Of a stretch of DNA of 14,695 bases, positions 8,238 to 14,695 are shown piece by piece. A program made the translations under genes and the position numbers. The notes under the pieces were generated by a model, which saw only the letters and a list, made by a program, of their open reading frames with translations, made no database searches and was not told where the DNA came from. Source of the stretch: Stenotrophomonas maltophilia (GTDB lineage: Bacteria > Pseudomonadota > Gammaproteobacteria > Xanthomonadales > Xanthomonadaceae). Position 1 is the stretch's first letter. Every line of letters starts with the position of its first letter. Where the stretch lies: assembly GCA_002386405.1 (NCBI GenBank), contig DGIP01000345.1, positions 397 through 15,091 on the forward strand. The letters run 5' to 3'.

Positions 8238-8270
8238 AAAACAAAACCGCGGCGCATTCCTGCGCCGCGG
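8238..8270 (-). terminator. Terminator or attenuator between rpsO and pnp
   Basis: A perfect 10-bp stem (CCGCGGCGCA 8247-8256 / TGCGCCGCGG 8261-8270) with a 4-base loop is followed, on the minus strand, by TTTTGTTTT. It begins 14 bp after the rpsO stop. Because pnp continues on the same strand, it probably stops only part of transcription or acts as a processing and stability hairpin. The E. coli rpsO-pnp spacer carries a comparable terminator. Confidence 0.85.
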
Positions 8271-8283
8271 TCGGGATTCCTGC

Positions 8284-8544
8284 TTAGCGACGCAGGCCGA
8301 GCTTTTCGATCAGGGCCTTGTAACGTACGGCGTCTTTCTTCTTCAGGTAGTCCAGCAGGCTGCGGCGGCGGTTGACCATCTGCAGCAGGCCGCGGCGGCT
8401 GTGGTGATCCTTCTTGTGGGCCTTGAAGTGACCGGTCAGCAGCTCGATGCGGGCGGTGAGCAGGGCGACCTGCACTTCCGGGGAGCCGGTATCGGCGGCG
8501 CTGCGCTTGTTGTCTTCAATGACCTTCTGGGTGTCGATCGACAT
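8284..8544 (-). CDS. rpsO: 30S ribosomal protein S15
   Basis: S15 binds the central domain of 16S rRNA early in 30S assembly. The 86 residues are close to the usual 88-89. The family signature is present: '[53 protein letters not shown]', with the H-x-x-D-x-x-S-R-R-G-L segment that contacts rRNA. The ATG at 8544-8542 gives the standard N-terminus ([12 protein letters not shown]); the frame is open further upstream to 8688 but that part is not S15-like. A short purine run (AAGAGA) precedes the start. In E. coli S15 represses its own translation through a pseudoknot in the leader; the 162-base spacer here is long enough for such a device, but I cannot show one. The gene is preceded by its own promoter-like sequence and followed by a strong hairpin. 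Confidence 0.98.
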   Translation of the reverse strand: MSIDTQKVIEDNKRSAADTGSPEVQVALLTARIELLTGHFKAHKKDHHSRRGLLQMVNRRRSLLDYLKKKDAVRYKALIEKLGLRR

Positions 8545-8626
8545 ATCTGTTTTCTCTTGGATGCGTGGCCCGCAGAAACGCCCCATTGGCGTACCGCGTG
8601 ACTCGCCGTTAACGAAAGGATGAACC

Positions 8627-8640
8627 CGCAGACGCGGGAA
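8627..8640 (-). promoter_or_regulatory. Hairpin in the rpsO leader
   Basis: CCCGC and GCGGG (within 8627-8640) form a short GC stem with a 4-base loop, about 85-95 bases before the rpsO ATG and downstream of the predicted promoter. It would be part of the 5' untranslated RNA. It is a candidate element for S15 autogenous control, with no further support. Confidence 0.3.
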
Positions 8641-8659
8641 AGCCTGAAAAGGCCGCGAA

Positions 8660-8688
8660 ATTGTAACGGTCGCAGCCTCCCGGAACAA
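8660..8688 (-). promoter_or_regulatory. Sigma-70-type promoter upstream of rpsO
   Basis: On the minus strand TTGTTC (8688-8683) and TACAAT (8665-8660) are separated by exactly 17 bases. The -10 matches TATAAT at 5 of 6 positions and the -35 keeps TTG. The site lies just after the truB stop (8707), so rpsO and pnp can be transcribed independently of the long upstream operon, as in E. coli. The local AT content is higher than in the surrounding coding DNA. Confidence 0.6.
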
Positions 8689-8706
8689 GCGCCGGGTGGG
8701 TCCGGG

Positions 8707-9615
8707 TCAGAGGTTGAAGCGGCGCTGGGGGGACAGCCGCCCGGTCTCGTCGACCTCGCCAAGCCCCTGGATCCGGTCCTCCGGGCCATACACGGCCACG
8801 GTACCGGGTGGCCAGGCCGGATCGCGCAGGCGCTGGCCCACGCAGAAACGGGGCGCCTGTTCAGCATCCAGATCGACCCGCGGATAATCGGCCAGCCCGG
8901 CCGCCAGCGGCAGCAGCAGCGCTTCCATGGCCGGCTCGTCGCCCTGCTCCGCCAAGGCGCGCAGGGTCTCGAGGGTGACCATGGGGGCGTCGCGGAACGG
9001 GTCCACCCAGAGCCGGCGCAGGCCCGCGATGTGTGCGCCACAGCCCAGCGCTTCGCCCAGGTCGCGGGCCAGGCTGCGGATGTAGGTGCCTGAACCGCAC
9101 GTCACGCGCAGCGACAGCCGGGTCGGCTGCTGGTCCAGGACCTCGATGGCATGGACCTCGACATCGCGCTCGGGCGCGTCGATGGTCTCGCCCCGGCGCG
9201 CCTTCAGGTACAGCGGTTCACCGCCCTGCTTGAGCGCGGAAAAGATCGGGGCGCGCTGTCGTATCCGGCCCTTCAGCGGGGCCAGGGCGGCCTCGAGCTG
9301 GTCGCGGCTGATCGCGGGCACGGGGCGTTCCAGCAGCACGCTGCCGTCGGAATCGTCGGTATCGGTGGTCTGGCCCAGCACGATGTCGGCGTCGTAGGCC
9401 TTGGCCGCGCCCAGCAGCAGGCCGGCGATCTTGGTGGCTTCGCCGAAGCACAGCGGCAGCAGGCCGGTGGCCAGCGGGTCCAGGCTGCCGGTGTGGCCGC
9501 CCTTCTCTGCGCGGAACAGGCGGCGGGCCACCTGCAGCGCGGCGTTGGAGCTCATGCCGGTGGGCTTGTCGAGCAGGAGGATGCCGTCCAGGCGACGGAA
9601 GGTGATTCGGGTCAT
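8707..9615 (-). CDS. truB: tRNA pseudouridine(55) synthase
   Basis: TruB converts U55 of the T-arm of nearly all tRNAs to pseudouridine and also helps tRNA fold. The 302 residues begin with the typical '[28 protein letters not shown]'. The catalytic aspartate is D46 in '[16 protein letters not shown]'. Further family blocks are '[15 protein letters not shown]', '[24 protein letters not shown]' and '[19 protein letters not shown]'. The C-terminal part (about 240-302) resembles the small PUA-like domain of bacterial TruB. The ATG at 9615-9613 was chosen because it precedes the first conserved block by a few residues; the open frame continues to 9798 but would overlap rbfA with non-family sequence. 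The Shine-Dalgarno is weak. It lies 76 bp after rbfA. The wording is xanthomonad-like. Confidence 0.96.
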   Translation of the reverse strand: MTRITFRRLDGILLLDKPTGMSSNAALQVARRLFRAEKGGHTGSLDPLATGLLPLCFGEATKIAGLLLGAAKAYDADIVLGQTTDTDDSDGSVLLERPVPAISRDQLEAALAPLKGRIRQRAPIFSALKQGGEPLYLKARRGETIDAPERDVEVHAIEVLDQQPTRLSLRVTCGSGTYIRSLARDLGEALGCGAHIAGLRRLWVDPFRDAPMVTLETLRALAEQGDEPAMEALLLPLAAGLADYPRVDLDAEQAPRFCVGQRLRDPAWPPGTVAVYGPEDRIQGLGEVDETGRLSPQRRFNL

Positions 9616-9667
9616 GGTGTTTCGCCGGGATTGGTCGTGCAGGCACGCAGGCCGTGCCATACAGGAC

Positions 9668-9687
9668 AACAGCCCTTTCGGGCCGTT
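9668..9687 (-). other. Stem-loop with GAAA tetraloop in the rbfA-truB spacer
   Basis: On the minus strand an 8-base arm AACGGCCC (9687-9680) pairs with GGGCTGTT (9675-9668), with one G-U pair and a GAAA loop, a very stable RNA tip. It sits 4 bases after the rbfA stop. The minus-strand 3' flank is not U-rich, so it is not an intrinsic terminator in the gene direction and is more likely a processing or stability element. On the plus strand it is followed by GTTTTTATT. Confidence 0.55.
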
Positions 9688-9691
9688 GTTT

Positions 9692-10099
9692 TTATTCGGG
9701 TTTGTCTTCGCCGTCGTCGCCGTCTTTGGCGTTGCGGCTCTTTTCGGCCGCGAGCGTGTCGGGCAGGTCGCGCAGGAGGTTGTCGATGTGCTCGCCACGG
9801 TCGACCGAATCGTCGTAGTGGAAGTGCAGCTCCGGCACGTGGCGCAGCTTCATGGCCTTGGCCAGGTCCATGCGCAGCTCCCACGCCAGCTCCTTCAGCC
9901 CCTTCATCGCTTCGGCCGAGCGTTCCGGCATCAGCGCGGTGACGAAGATCTTGGCATGGGCCATGTCACGGGTGACTTCGACGTCGGAAACGCTCACCGA
10001 GGGCAAGCCGTGTACACGCACGAGGTTATGCACGAGCGTACCCAGCTCACGACGGATCTGGGCGGAAACACGGTCGGTTCGATGGAAGGTTTTCGGCAC
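9692..10099 (-). CDS. rbfA: 30S ribosome-binding factor RbfA
   Basis: RbfA is a small KH-like protein that binds 30S precursors, helps mature the 5' end of 16S rRNA and is needed in cold growth. The 135 residues carry the family pattern: '[19 protein letters not shown]' at the N-terminus, '[22 protein letters not shown]' in the middle, and '[28 protein letters not shown]' near the end. The tail (about 118-135) is charged and probably disordered. The start is GTG (10099-10097), with a purine-rich AAAGAG upstream; no ATG further in would keep the conserved N-terminus. It lies between infB (66 bp upstream) and truB (76 bp downstream) in the usual order. The sequence is of Xanthomonas/Stenotrophomonas type, like the 3' part of infB. 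Confidence 0.96.
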   Translation of the reverse strand: MPKTFHRTDRVSAQIRRELGTLVHNLVRVHGLPSVSVSDVEVTRDMAHAKIFVTALMPERSAEAMKGLKELAWELRMDLAKAMKLRHVPELHFHYDDSVDRGEHIDNLLRDLPDTLAAEKSRNAKDGDDGEDKPE

Positions 10100-10134
10100 G
10101 AGGAGCTCTTTGAATGGGGGTGCGGAACGCGGTA

Positions 10135-10157
10135 GGGCCCGACCGTTGGTCGGGCCC
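10135..10157. other. Perfect stem-loop in the infB-rbfA spacer
   Basis: GGGCCCGACC (10135-10144) and GGTCGGGCCC (10148-10157) form a perfect 10-bp stem with a 3-base loop. It begins 8 bp past the infB stop. In the gene direction (minus) the 3' flank is CCGCG-like, without a U-tract; on the plus strand it is followed by CTTTTACATTA. As rbfA must be co-transcribed, it is more likely a stability or processing hairpin than a full terminator. Its core recurs near pnp. Confidence 0.65.
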
Positions 10158-10165
10158 CTTTTACA

Positions 10166-12991
10166 TTACAGGGTACGCGGCACTTCGATACGCTCGAAGC
10201 ACTCGATCTGGTCGCCCGGCTTCACATCGTTGTAAGCCTTCACGCCGATACCGCATTCGGTACCGTTGCGGACTTCGTCGACGTTCTCCTTGAAGCGACG
10301 CAGCGATTCCAGCTCGCCTTCGAACACCACCACGCTGTCGCGCAGGACGCGGATCGGCTTGCTGCGCTTGACCGTACCTTCGATGACCATGCAACCGGCC
10401 ACGGCACCGAACTTGGAGCTGCGGAACACGTCGCGGACCTGGGCGATACCGATGATCTCTTCGCGGATTTCCACGCCGAGCAGGCCGGATGCCACCTGCT
10501 TCACCTGATCGATCACGTCATAGATGATCGAGAAGTAACGCAGGTCCACGCCGTTGGATTCAATGATGCGGCGGGCCGAAGCATCCGCACGCACGTTGAA
10601 GCCGATCACGGTGGCCTTGGAGGCAACGGCCGAGTTGGCGTCCGATTCGGTGATGCCGCCCACGCCGGAGTGGATCACGTTGATGCGGATGTCTTCGTTG
10701 GACAGCGCGACCAGTGCCTGGCTCAGCGCCTGCACCGAACCCTGCACGTCGGCCTTGATCACCAGGTTCAGCACCTGCTGGCCATCGCCCTTGCCCAGGG
10801 TTGCCATGATGTCTTCCATGCGGCTGCCGGCCGACTGCACCAGGCGCGATTCACGGCGCTTGGTTTCGCGCTGCTGCGCGACGTCCTTGGCGAGGCGCTC
10901 GTCCTCGACCACGACGAAGTCATCGCCCGCATCCGGCACGCCGGACAGACCCAGCACCTGCACCGGGATGGACGGGCCAGCCTGGTCGGGCTGCTTGCCG
11001 GTCTCATCGAACAGCGCACGCACGCGGCCGTACTGGATACCGCAGACCAGGTAGTCGCCCTTCTTCAGCGAACCCTGCTGCACCAGCACGGTGGCGATCG
11101 GGCCACGGCCCTTGTCCAGCGAGGACTCGATGACCACGCCGCTGGCGCGGCCATCGGCCACGGCCTTCAGTTCCAGCAGTTCGGCCTGCATGGAGATGGC
11201 GTCCAGCAGGTCGTCGATACCCAGACCGGCCTTGGCCGAGATTTCCACCATCTGCACGTCACCACCGAAGTCTTCGGACACGACCTGCTCGGTGAGCAGT
11301 TCGTTCTTGACGCGCATCGGGTCGGCACCGGACTTGTCGATCTTGTTGATCGCCACGATCAGCGGCACACCGGCGGAGCGGGCGTGCTGGATCGCTTCCT
11401 TGGTCTGCGGCATCACGCCGTCGTCGGCGGCAACCACCAGCACCACGATGTCGGTCAGCTTGGCACCGCGGGCACGCATCGAGGTGAACGCGGCGTGGCC
11501 CGGGGTATCCAGGAAGCTGATGACGCCCTTGGGCGTTTCAACGTGGTACGCACCGATGTGCTGGGTGATGCCGCCGGCTTCGCCGGTGGCCACCTTGGTG
11601 CGGCGGATGTAATCCAGCAGCGAGGTCTTGCCGTGGTCGACGTGACCCATGATCGTAACGACCGGCGGACGCGATACCATTTCGCCCGCATCGTCGGCCT
11701 TGTCGAAGATGCCTTCTTCGACGTCGGATTCCGAGACGCGCTTGACGGTATGGCCGAATTCGGCGGCGATGAGTTCTGCCAGATCGGCGTCGATGACGTC
11801 GCCCGGCTTCATCATCTGGCCTTCCTTCATCAGGTACTTGATGACGTCGACCGCGCGTTCGGACATGCGCTGCGACAGTTCCTGAATGGTGATCGTTTCC
11901 GGCAGGATGACTTCGCGGACAACCTTTTCACGGGTTTCCTGCATCTGGCTGCGGCGGAATTTTTCCTGACGACGGCGCATCGCGGCCATCGAACGGCCAC
12001 GGGCGTTACCGTCCTCGTCCGAACCGGCAGTGGTGATGGTCAGCTTGCCCTGGCGACGGCCTTCGTCACCCTTCGGGCGTGCCGGCGGCTTGGCAGGAGC
12101 TGGAGCGACCACGCGGCCACGACCGGGTGCACCGGCGCTGCGGGACGGGCCACGGTCATCATCTTCGTCATTGGCACGGCGGCCACGTACGGCACCCGGC
12201 TGCGCTGCGGGAGCATCGGTGCCTGGGCGCGGCGACTGCGGACGACCGTCCTGCGGGCGGCCAGCGGCTCCACGATCGGCAGGTGCGCGATCGGTGTTGC
12301 GTTCAGGCGCACGTGCAACGACCGGGGCCGGCTGAGGCGCGACGGGTTCAGGTTCCGGCTCTGGAGCCGGTTCGGCTGCACGACGAGCTGCTTCCGCAGC
12401 CTCTTCGGCCTTGCGGGCCTCTGCTTCGGCTGCACGGCGGGCTTCGTCTTCAGCGCGCTGCTTGGCTTCGATAACTTCGCGTGCCTGTGCTTCCACCAGA
12501 GCGCGGCGACGGGCTTCCATTTCGCCGGCGGAGAGATCGTGAAGCACGTTCGGGCGGTTCTGTTGCGGACGCTGACCGGACTGCTGCGGGCGTTGACCCT
12601 GCTGCGGACGCTGGCCCTGTTGCTGGCCGTAGTTGGAGCCCGGACGCTGACCCTGGTGCGAACCGGGGCGCTGACCCTGTGGCTGTGCAGGGCGCTGTGC
12701 CTGTGGCGCAGGCTGGTGCACCGGCGCTGCCGGTTGCGGGCGCGGCTGCTGCGGAGCAGGCTGTGCTGCAGCTTCAACCGGGCGCGGAGCCGGGGCTGCA
12801 GGGGCCGCGATCGGGGTAATCGGCTTTTCGTCCTGCGGGCGGGTCGGGCGGCGTTTCACCGTTTCGACGACGACCGCTTTCGTGCGGCCGCGACCCATGT
12901 CCTGGCGCACAGTACCCTGGTTCATGCCGGATGGCTTGAGCGAGAGGGTCTTCTTCACGCCGAGTGTCTTGTCGTCTTTGTTGTCGGTCAT
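10166..12991 (-). CDS. infB: Translation initiation factor IF-2, chimeric (rhizobial N-terminal part, xanthomonad C-terminal part)
   Basis: IF-2 is the GTPase that brings initiator fMet-tRNA to the 30S subunit and promotes 50S joining. The 941 residues form one open frame. Residues 1-about 340 are a low-complexity P/Q/A/R/E-rich region (GQRP repeats at 106-142, an A/E/R helix at 158-207); about 357-420 is the IF2_N-like domain; G449-H-V-D-H-G-K-T456 is G1, D495-TPGH G3 and N549-K-I-D552 G4; beta-barrel and C-terminal fMet-tRNA-binding domains follow. The start '[36 protein letters not shown]' is the typical Rhizobium/Agrobacterium N-terminus. From about Y461 ('[14 protein letters not shown]') to the end ('[29 protein letters not shown]') the wording is Xanthomonas/Stenotrophomonas. 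Both assignments are from memory of family sequences. Domains are complete and no motif is lost, so it could be functional if real; a misassembly is more likely. Confidence 0.9.
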   Translation of the reverse strand: MTDNKDDKTLGVKKTLSLKPSGMNQGTVRQDMGRGRTKAVVVETVKRRPTRPQDEKPITPIAAPAAPAPRPVEAAAQPAPQQPRPQPAAPVHQPAPQAQRPAQPQGQRPGSHQGQRPGSNYGQQQGQRPQQGQRPQQSGQRPQQNRPNVLHDLSAGEMEARRRALVEAQAREVIEAKQRAEDEARRAAEAEARKAEEAAEAARRAAEPAPEPEPEPVAPQPAPVVARAPERNTDRAPADRGAAGRPQDGRPQSPRPGTDAPAAQPGAVRGRRANDEDDDRGPSRSAGAPGRGRVVAPAPAKPPARPKGDEGRRQGKLTITTAGSDEDGNARGRSMAAMRRRQEKFRRSQMQETREKVVREVILPETITIQELSQRMSERAVDVIKYLMKEGQMMKPGDVIDADLAELIAAEFGHTVKRVSESDVEEGIFDKADDAGEMVSRPPVVTIMGHVDHGKTSLLDYIRRTKVATGEAGGITQHIGAYHVETPKGVISFLDTPGHAAFTSMRARGAKLTDIVVLVVAADDGVMPQTKEAIQHARSAGVPLIVAINKIDKSGADPMRVKNELLTEQVVSEDFGGDVQMVEISAKAGLGIDDLLDAISMQAELLELKAVADGRASGVVIESSLDKGRGPIATVLVQQGSLKKGDYLVCGIQYGRVRALFDETGKQPDQAGPSIPVQVLGLSGVPDAGDDFVVVEDERLAKDVAQQRETKRRESRLVQSAGSRMEDIMATLGKGDGQQVLNLVIKADVQGSVQALSQALVALSNEDIRINVIHSGVGGITESDANSAVASKATVIGFNVRADASARRIIESNGVDLRYFSIIYDVIDQVKQVASGLLGVEIREEIIGIAQVRDVFRSSKFGAVAGCMVIEGTVKRSKPIRVLRDSVVVFEGELESLRRFKENVDEVRNGTECGIGVKAYNDVKPGDQIECFERIEVPRTL
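11609..11660. other. Inferred junction between xanthomonad and rhizobial DNA inside infB
   Basis: The interval encodes residues 444-461 of IF-2 ([18 protein letters not shown]). To its right, codons GTT-ACG (445-446) and '[10 protein letters not shown]' look rhizobial; to its left, CTG-CTG-GAT-TAC and 'YIRR' look xanthomonad (rhizobial IF-2 has 'LLDAIRH' here). The exact switch cannot be placed because this stretch is nearly identical in DNA across proteobacteria. Confidence 0.75.
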
Positions 12992-13020
12992 TCCGTTCCT
13001 GTTCCTTCGTACAGGAACGG
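12992..13020 (-). promoter_or_regulatory. Hairpin over the infB ribosome binding site
   Basis: On the minus strand CCGTTCCTGT (13020-13011) pairs with ACAGGAACGG (13002-12993), 10 perfect pairs around an 8-base loop, and ends one base before the ATG. The likely Shine-Dalgarno AGGA (5 bases before ATGA... spacing ACGGA) lies in the 3' arm; a second AAGGA lies in the loop. When folded, the nearer one is hidden, so the structure could restrain infB translation. Function is inferred. It belongs to the rhizobial part. Confidence 0.55.
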
Positions 13021-13091
13021 ATGGAAGCCATCAGAACCTGTCGTTCAAGTCGTATAAATCGATCTGCGTCCGGCTAGAGCCGGTGACAGCG

Positions 13092-13781
13092 TCATGGTTT
13101 AGGCATGTCAAAGACATCCTTTGTCTGGGGCAGACCGCCTTTACGGTACTGCTCAAGTAGGTTTGCGCGCTTCACTACACCCTCACCCGCCTGCCCTGCA
13201 AGCGCGCAAGCATGGATAAAAGCATTCTCGCCCATCACTTCGTCCAATTCCGCCCCGGTGAGGAGCAAAAAGGCCGGAATGTCATGTTCGGCATCGGTGC
13301 CGAGCTTAAAGGCCTTTCGGGCCTGGTCTATCTTTCGAACGCCGTCTGCCGCAGCATCGGAAGCATGGAAAACGCCGGCGGCGGCTCCCGAGCGGACTGC
13401 GGCATCGACCTTCATCGCGCCGGAAACGAACTGACCGGCCTTGCGCGCCATGTTCATCATTCCGGCAAGGTCGGCGACCAAAAGCCGATCGACCAGTGCG
13501 CCGAGATCGTCCGCCGCTTTCGTCTCGCTCTTGAAAGCGCGAGAAAACAGCTTCCGCTTAACCGCCCGGTCGACAAGCTCTCGTTCCGCCTTGATCCAGC
13601 AGCCCCGTCCGGGAAGCTGCCGTTTCAAATCCGGAACCACGCTCCCGTCGGGAGCGCGGACGAACCTGATAAGGTCCTTCGGGTCTGTCGCCTCGCGGGT
13701 GACGATGCAGGTACGGTCGTTCACGACGAAATCGTCCGGCCAAATATCTGCATCATCCGCACCATTGTCGTCCGCGATCAT
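13092..13781 (-). CDS. YlxR-family RNA-binding protein fused to an L7Ae-like domain
   Basis: The 229 residues hold two nucleic-acid-binding domains. Residues about 20-85 are YlxR/DUF448: 'RTCIVTREATDPKDLIRFVRAPDGSVVPDLKRQLPGRGCWI' with the conserved G58-R-G and basic 'AVKRKLFSRAFK'. Residues about 105-200 resemble the L7Ae/L30e fold of K-turn-binding proteins: 'MMNMARKAGQFVSGAMKVDAAVRSGAAAGVFHASDAA'. In Firmicutes the two are separate neighbouring genes (ylxR and rplGA/ylxQ); the fused form between nusA and infB is characteristic of alphaproteobacteria. The start codon overlaps the nusA stop by 4 bases (ATGA, 13778-13781), pointing to translational coupling. infB begins 100 bp downstream. Stenotrophomonas and Xanthomonas, as I recall, have no gene here, so this gene marks the right part as foreign to the left. 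Its exact cellular role is not settled; RNA or RNase P binding has been proposed for YlxR. Confidence 0.9.
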   Translation of the reverse strand: MIADDNGADDADIWPDDFVVNDRTCIVTREATDPKDLIRFVRAPDGSVVPDLKRQLPGRGCWIKAERELVDRAVKRKLFSRAFKSETKAADDLGALVDRLLVADLAGMMNMARKAGQFVSGAMKVDAAVRSGAAAGVFHASDAAADGVRKIDQARKAFKLGTDAEHDIPAFLLLTGAELDEVMGENAFIHACALAGQAGEGVVKRANLLEQYRKGGLPQTKDVFDMPKP

Positions 13782-14695
13782 TCCTGATCGGCGGCGACGG
13801 CCTCCTCCTCGGCCTCATCATCAGCCTGTTCGTTGGCGAGATCTTCTTCGGTGATCCAGCCTGCGAGCAGACGGGCCTGAACGATCATGTTTTCAGCCTC
13901 GACGCGGGAAACGTCGAACTTGGAGAACGTGCCCTCGAACTTCTTGGTCTCGCCATCCTTGCGTTCCGACCAGCCAACGAGATCGTCAGCAGCGAAGCCG
14001 GCGAAGTCCTCGACCGTCTTGATGCCTTCTTCGCCGAGCGCAACCAGCATCTGGGCGGTAAGGCCTTCGATCTGCTTCAGCTCGTCCTGGACGCCGAGTG
14101 CGACGCGCTTGGCATCGTTTTCAGCTTCGATACGCTCCAGGTACTCGCGGGCGCGGGTCTGGATTTCGTTGGCCGTGTCTTCGTCGAAGCCGTCGATCGA
14201 CGAGATTTCGTCGAGATTGGTGTAGGCCAGTTCCTCGACCTGGGCAAAGCCTTCCGAAGCAAGCACCTGGCCGACCATTTCGTCGACATCGAGAGCTTCC
14301 ATGAACAGGTTGGTGCGCTCGTTGAATTCCTTCTGACGGCGTTCCGACTCTTCGGCTTCCGTCATGATGTCGATATCCCAGCCGGTCAGCTGCGAAGCGA
14401 GGCGAACGTTCTGGCCGCGGCGGCCGATGGCCAGCGACAGCTGCTCATCCGGAACCACGACTTCGATACGCTCTGCATCCTCGTCGAGAACGACCTTGGC
14501 GACTTCAGCCGGCTGCAGGGCGTTGACGATGAAGGAAGCCGGATCCTGGCTCCACGGAATGATGTCGATCTTTTCGCCCTGCAGTTCGCCGACAACGACC
14601 TGAACGCCCGAAACACGCATACCGACGCAGGCGCCGACCGGATCGATCGACGAGTCGTTCGAGATAACAGCGATCTTGGCGCGGGAACCCGGGTC
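13778..14695 (-). CDS. nusA: Transcription termination/antitermination protein NusA, 5'-truncated by the window edge
   Basis: NusA binds RNA polymerase and nascent RNA and modulates pausing, termination and antitermination. Only the C-terminal 305 residues are visible; the frame is open to the right edge, so the ATG at 14620 is internal. The visible part begins at the end of S1/start of KH1 with '[27 protein letters not shown]', then '[46 protein letters not shown]', and KH2 '[30 protein letters not shown]' with its G-R-R-G loop. Two helix-hairpin-helix-like C-terminal repeats follow (about 145-190 and 205-250) and an acidic tail. KH1 is odd: the expected GMRG-S-R loop reads G25-M-R-V28-S-G30 (visible numbering), losing the second glycine of GXXG. 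The wording is Rhizobiaceae-like. Base use is less GC-rich than in the left part. It is the first visible gene of the operon and overlaps ylxR by 4 bases. Confidence 0.95.
   Translation of the reverse strand, partial: DPGSRAKIAVISNDSSIDPVGACVGMRVSGVQVVVGELQGEKIDIIPWSQDPASFIVNALQPAEVAKVVLDEDAERIEVVVPDEQLSLAIGRRGQNVRLASQLTGWDIDIMTEAEESERRQKEFNERTNLFMEALDVDEMVGQVLASEGFAQVEELAYTNLDEISSIDGFDEDTANEIQTRAREYLERIEAENDAKRVALGVQDELKQIEGLTAQMLVALGEEGIKTVEDFAGFAADDLVGWSERKDGETKKFEGTFSKFDVSRVEAENMIVQARLLAGWITEEDLANEQADDEAEEEAVAADQE

Noticed and set aside
6181..8601. Open frame of 806 codons on the plus strand opposite pnp and rpsO
   Set aside because: It is antisense to two certain genes, is rich in D/H/G/Q without any family pattern, and such mirror frames are normal in GC-rich DNA with strong third-position bias.
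8545..8688. N-terminal extension of rpsO by 48 codons
   Set aside because: S15 is 86-89 residues in bacteria; the extension covers the predicted leader and promoter.
9668..9695. Plus-strand intrinsic terminator (hairpin then GTTTTTATT)
   Set aside because: There is no plus-strand gene nearby to terminate; the T-rich run is the rbfA stop region. The structure is kept only as a minus-strand stem-loop.
9616..9798. N-terminal extension of truB by 61 codons
   Set aside because: The extension is threonine/lysine-rich, overlaps the rbfA coding end in another frame and precedes the normal TruB N-terminus.
12560..12680. Tandem-like GQRP repeats as a mobile or CRISPR-like repeat
   Set aside because: They are the Q/P-rich linker of rhizobial IF-2; the unit length is irregular and in frame with the protein.
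10670..13057. Open frame of 795 codons on the plus strand opposite infB
   Set aside because: It is antisense to IF-2, has no recognisable domain and no ribosome binding site. It also crosses the inferred junction, so it cannot be an inherited gene.

Overview
The window reads as two genomes joined inside one gene. From the left edge to about 11,640 it looks like a high-GC gammaproteobacterium of the Xanthomonadaceae, most likely Stenotrophomonas. The evidence is the wording of PNPase, S15, TruB, RbfA and the IF2 C-terminal two thirds, and a pair of GTAG-type palindromic repeats of the kind known from Stenotrophomonas maltophilia. From about 11,660 to the right edge the proteins are alphaproteobacterial, of Rhizobium/Agrobacterium type: the IF2 N-terminal region, a YlxR protein fused to an L7Ae-like domain, and NusA. 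The join falls in the G1 (P-loop) motif of infB, the most conserved stretch of the gene, and the reading frame stays open. This is either a misassembly between collinear operons of two organisms or a real inter-class recombinant; the sequence alone cannot decide, and I consider misassembly more likely.

Left part (1-5,603), accessory genes. It holds the 3' part of a PepSY-type multi-span membrane protein (+), a periplasmic or lipid-anchored serine hydrolase of the class C beta-lactamase fold (+), a convergent CadC-like winged-helix/TM/TPR regulator (-) whose 3' end overlaps the hydrolase by 32 bp, an inverted pair of REP elements, and a secreted GH18 chitinase (-). Next come about 330 bp (5,604-5,936) with no gene I can support.

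Middle and right part (5,937-14,695), the translation/RNA operon, all on the minus strand and transcribed right to left: nusA (5'-truncated by the window edge), ylxR-L7Ae, infB (chimeric), rbfA, truB, rpsO, pnp, then a strong intrinsic terminator. The genes serve transcription elongation and antitermination (NusA), translation initiation (IF2), 30S maturation (RbfA), tRNA modification (TruB), the 30S subunit (S15) and RNA decay (PNPase). This order is shared by many proteobacteria, so two unrelated genomes can be joined here without visibly disturbing gene order. Most Stenotrophomonas-side spacers contain stem-loops, and a promoter-like sequence lies ahead of rpsO.

I saw no tRNA, rRNA, CRISPR array, insertion sequence or phage gene. 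Nothing looks like a new multi-gene system; the most notable feature is the chimeric infB.
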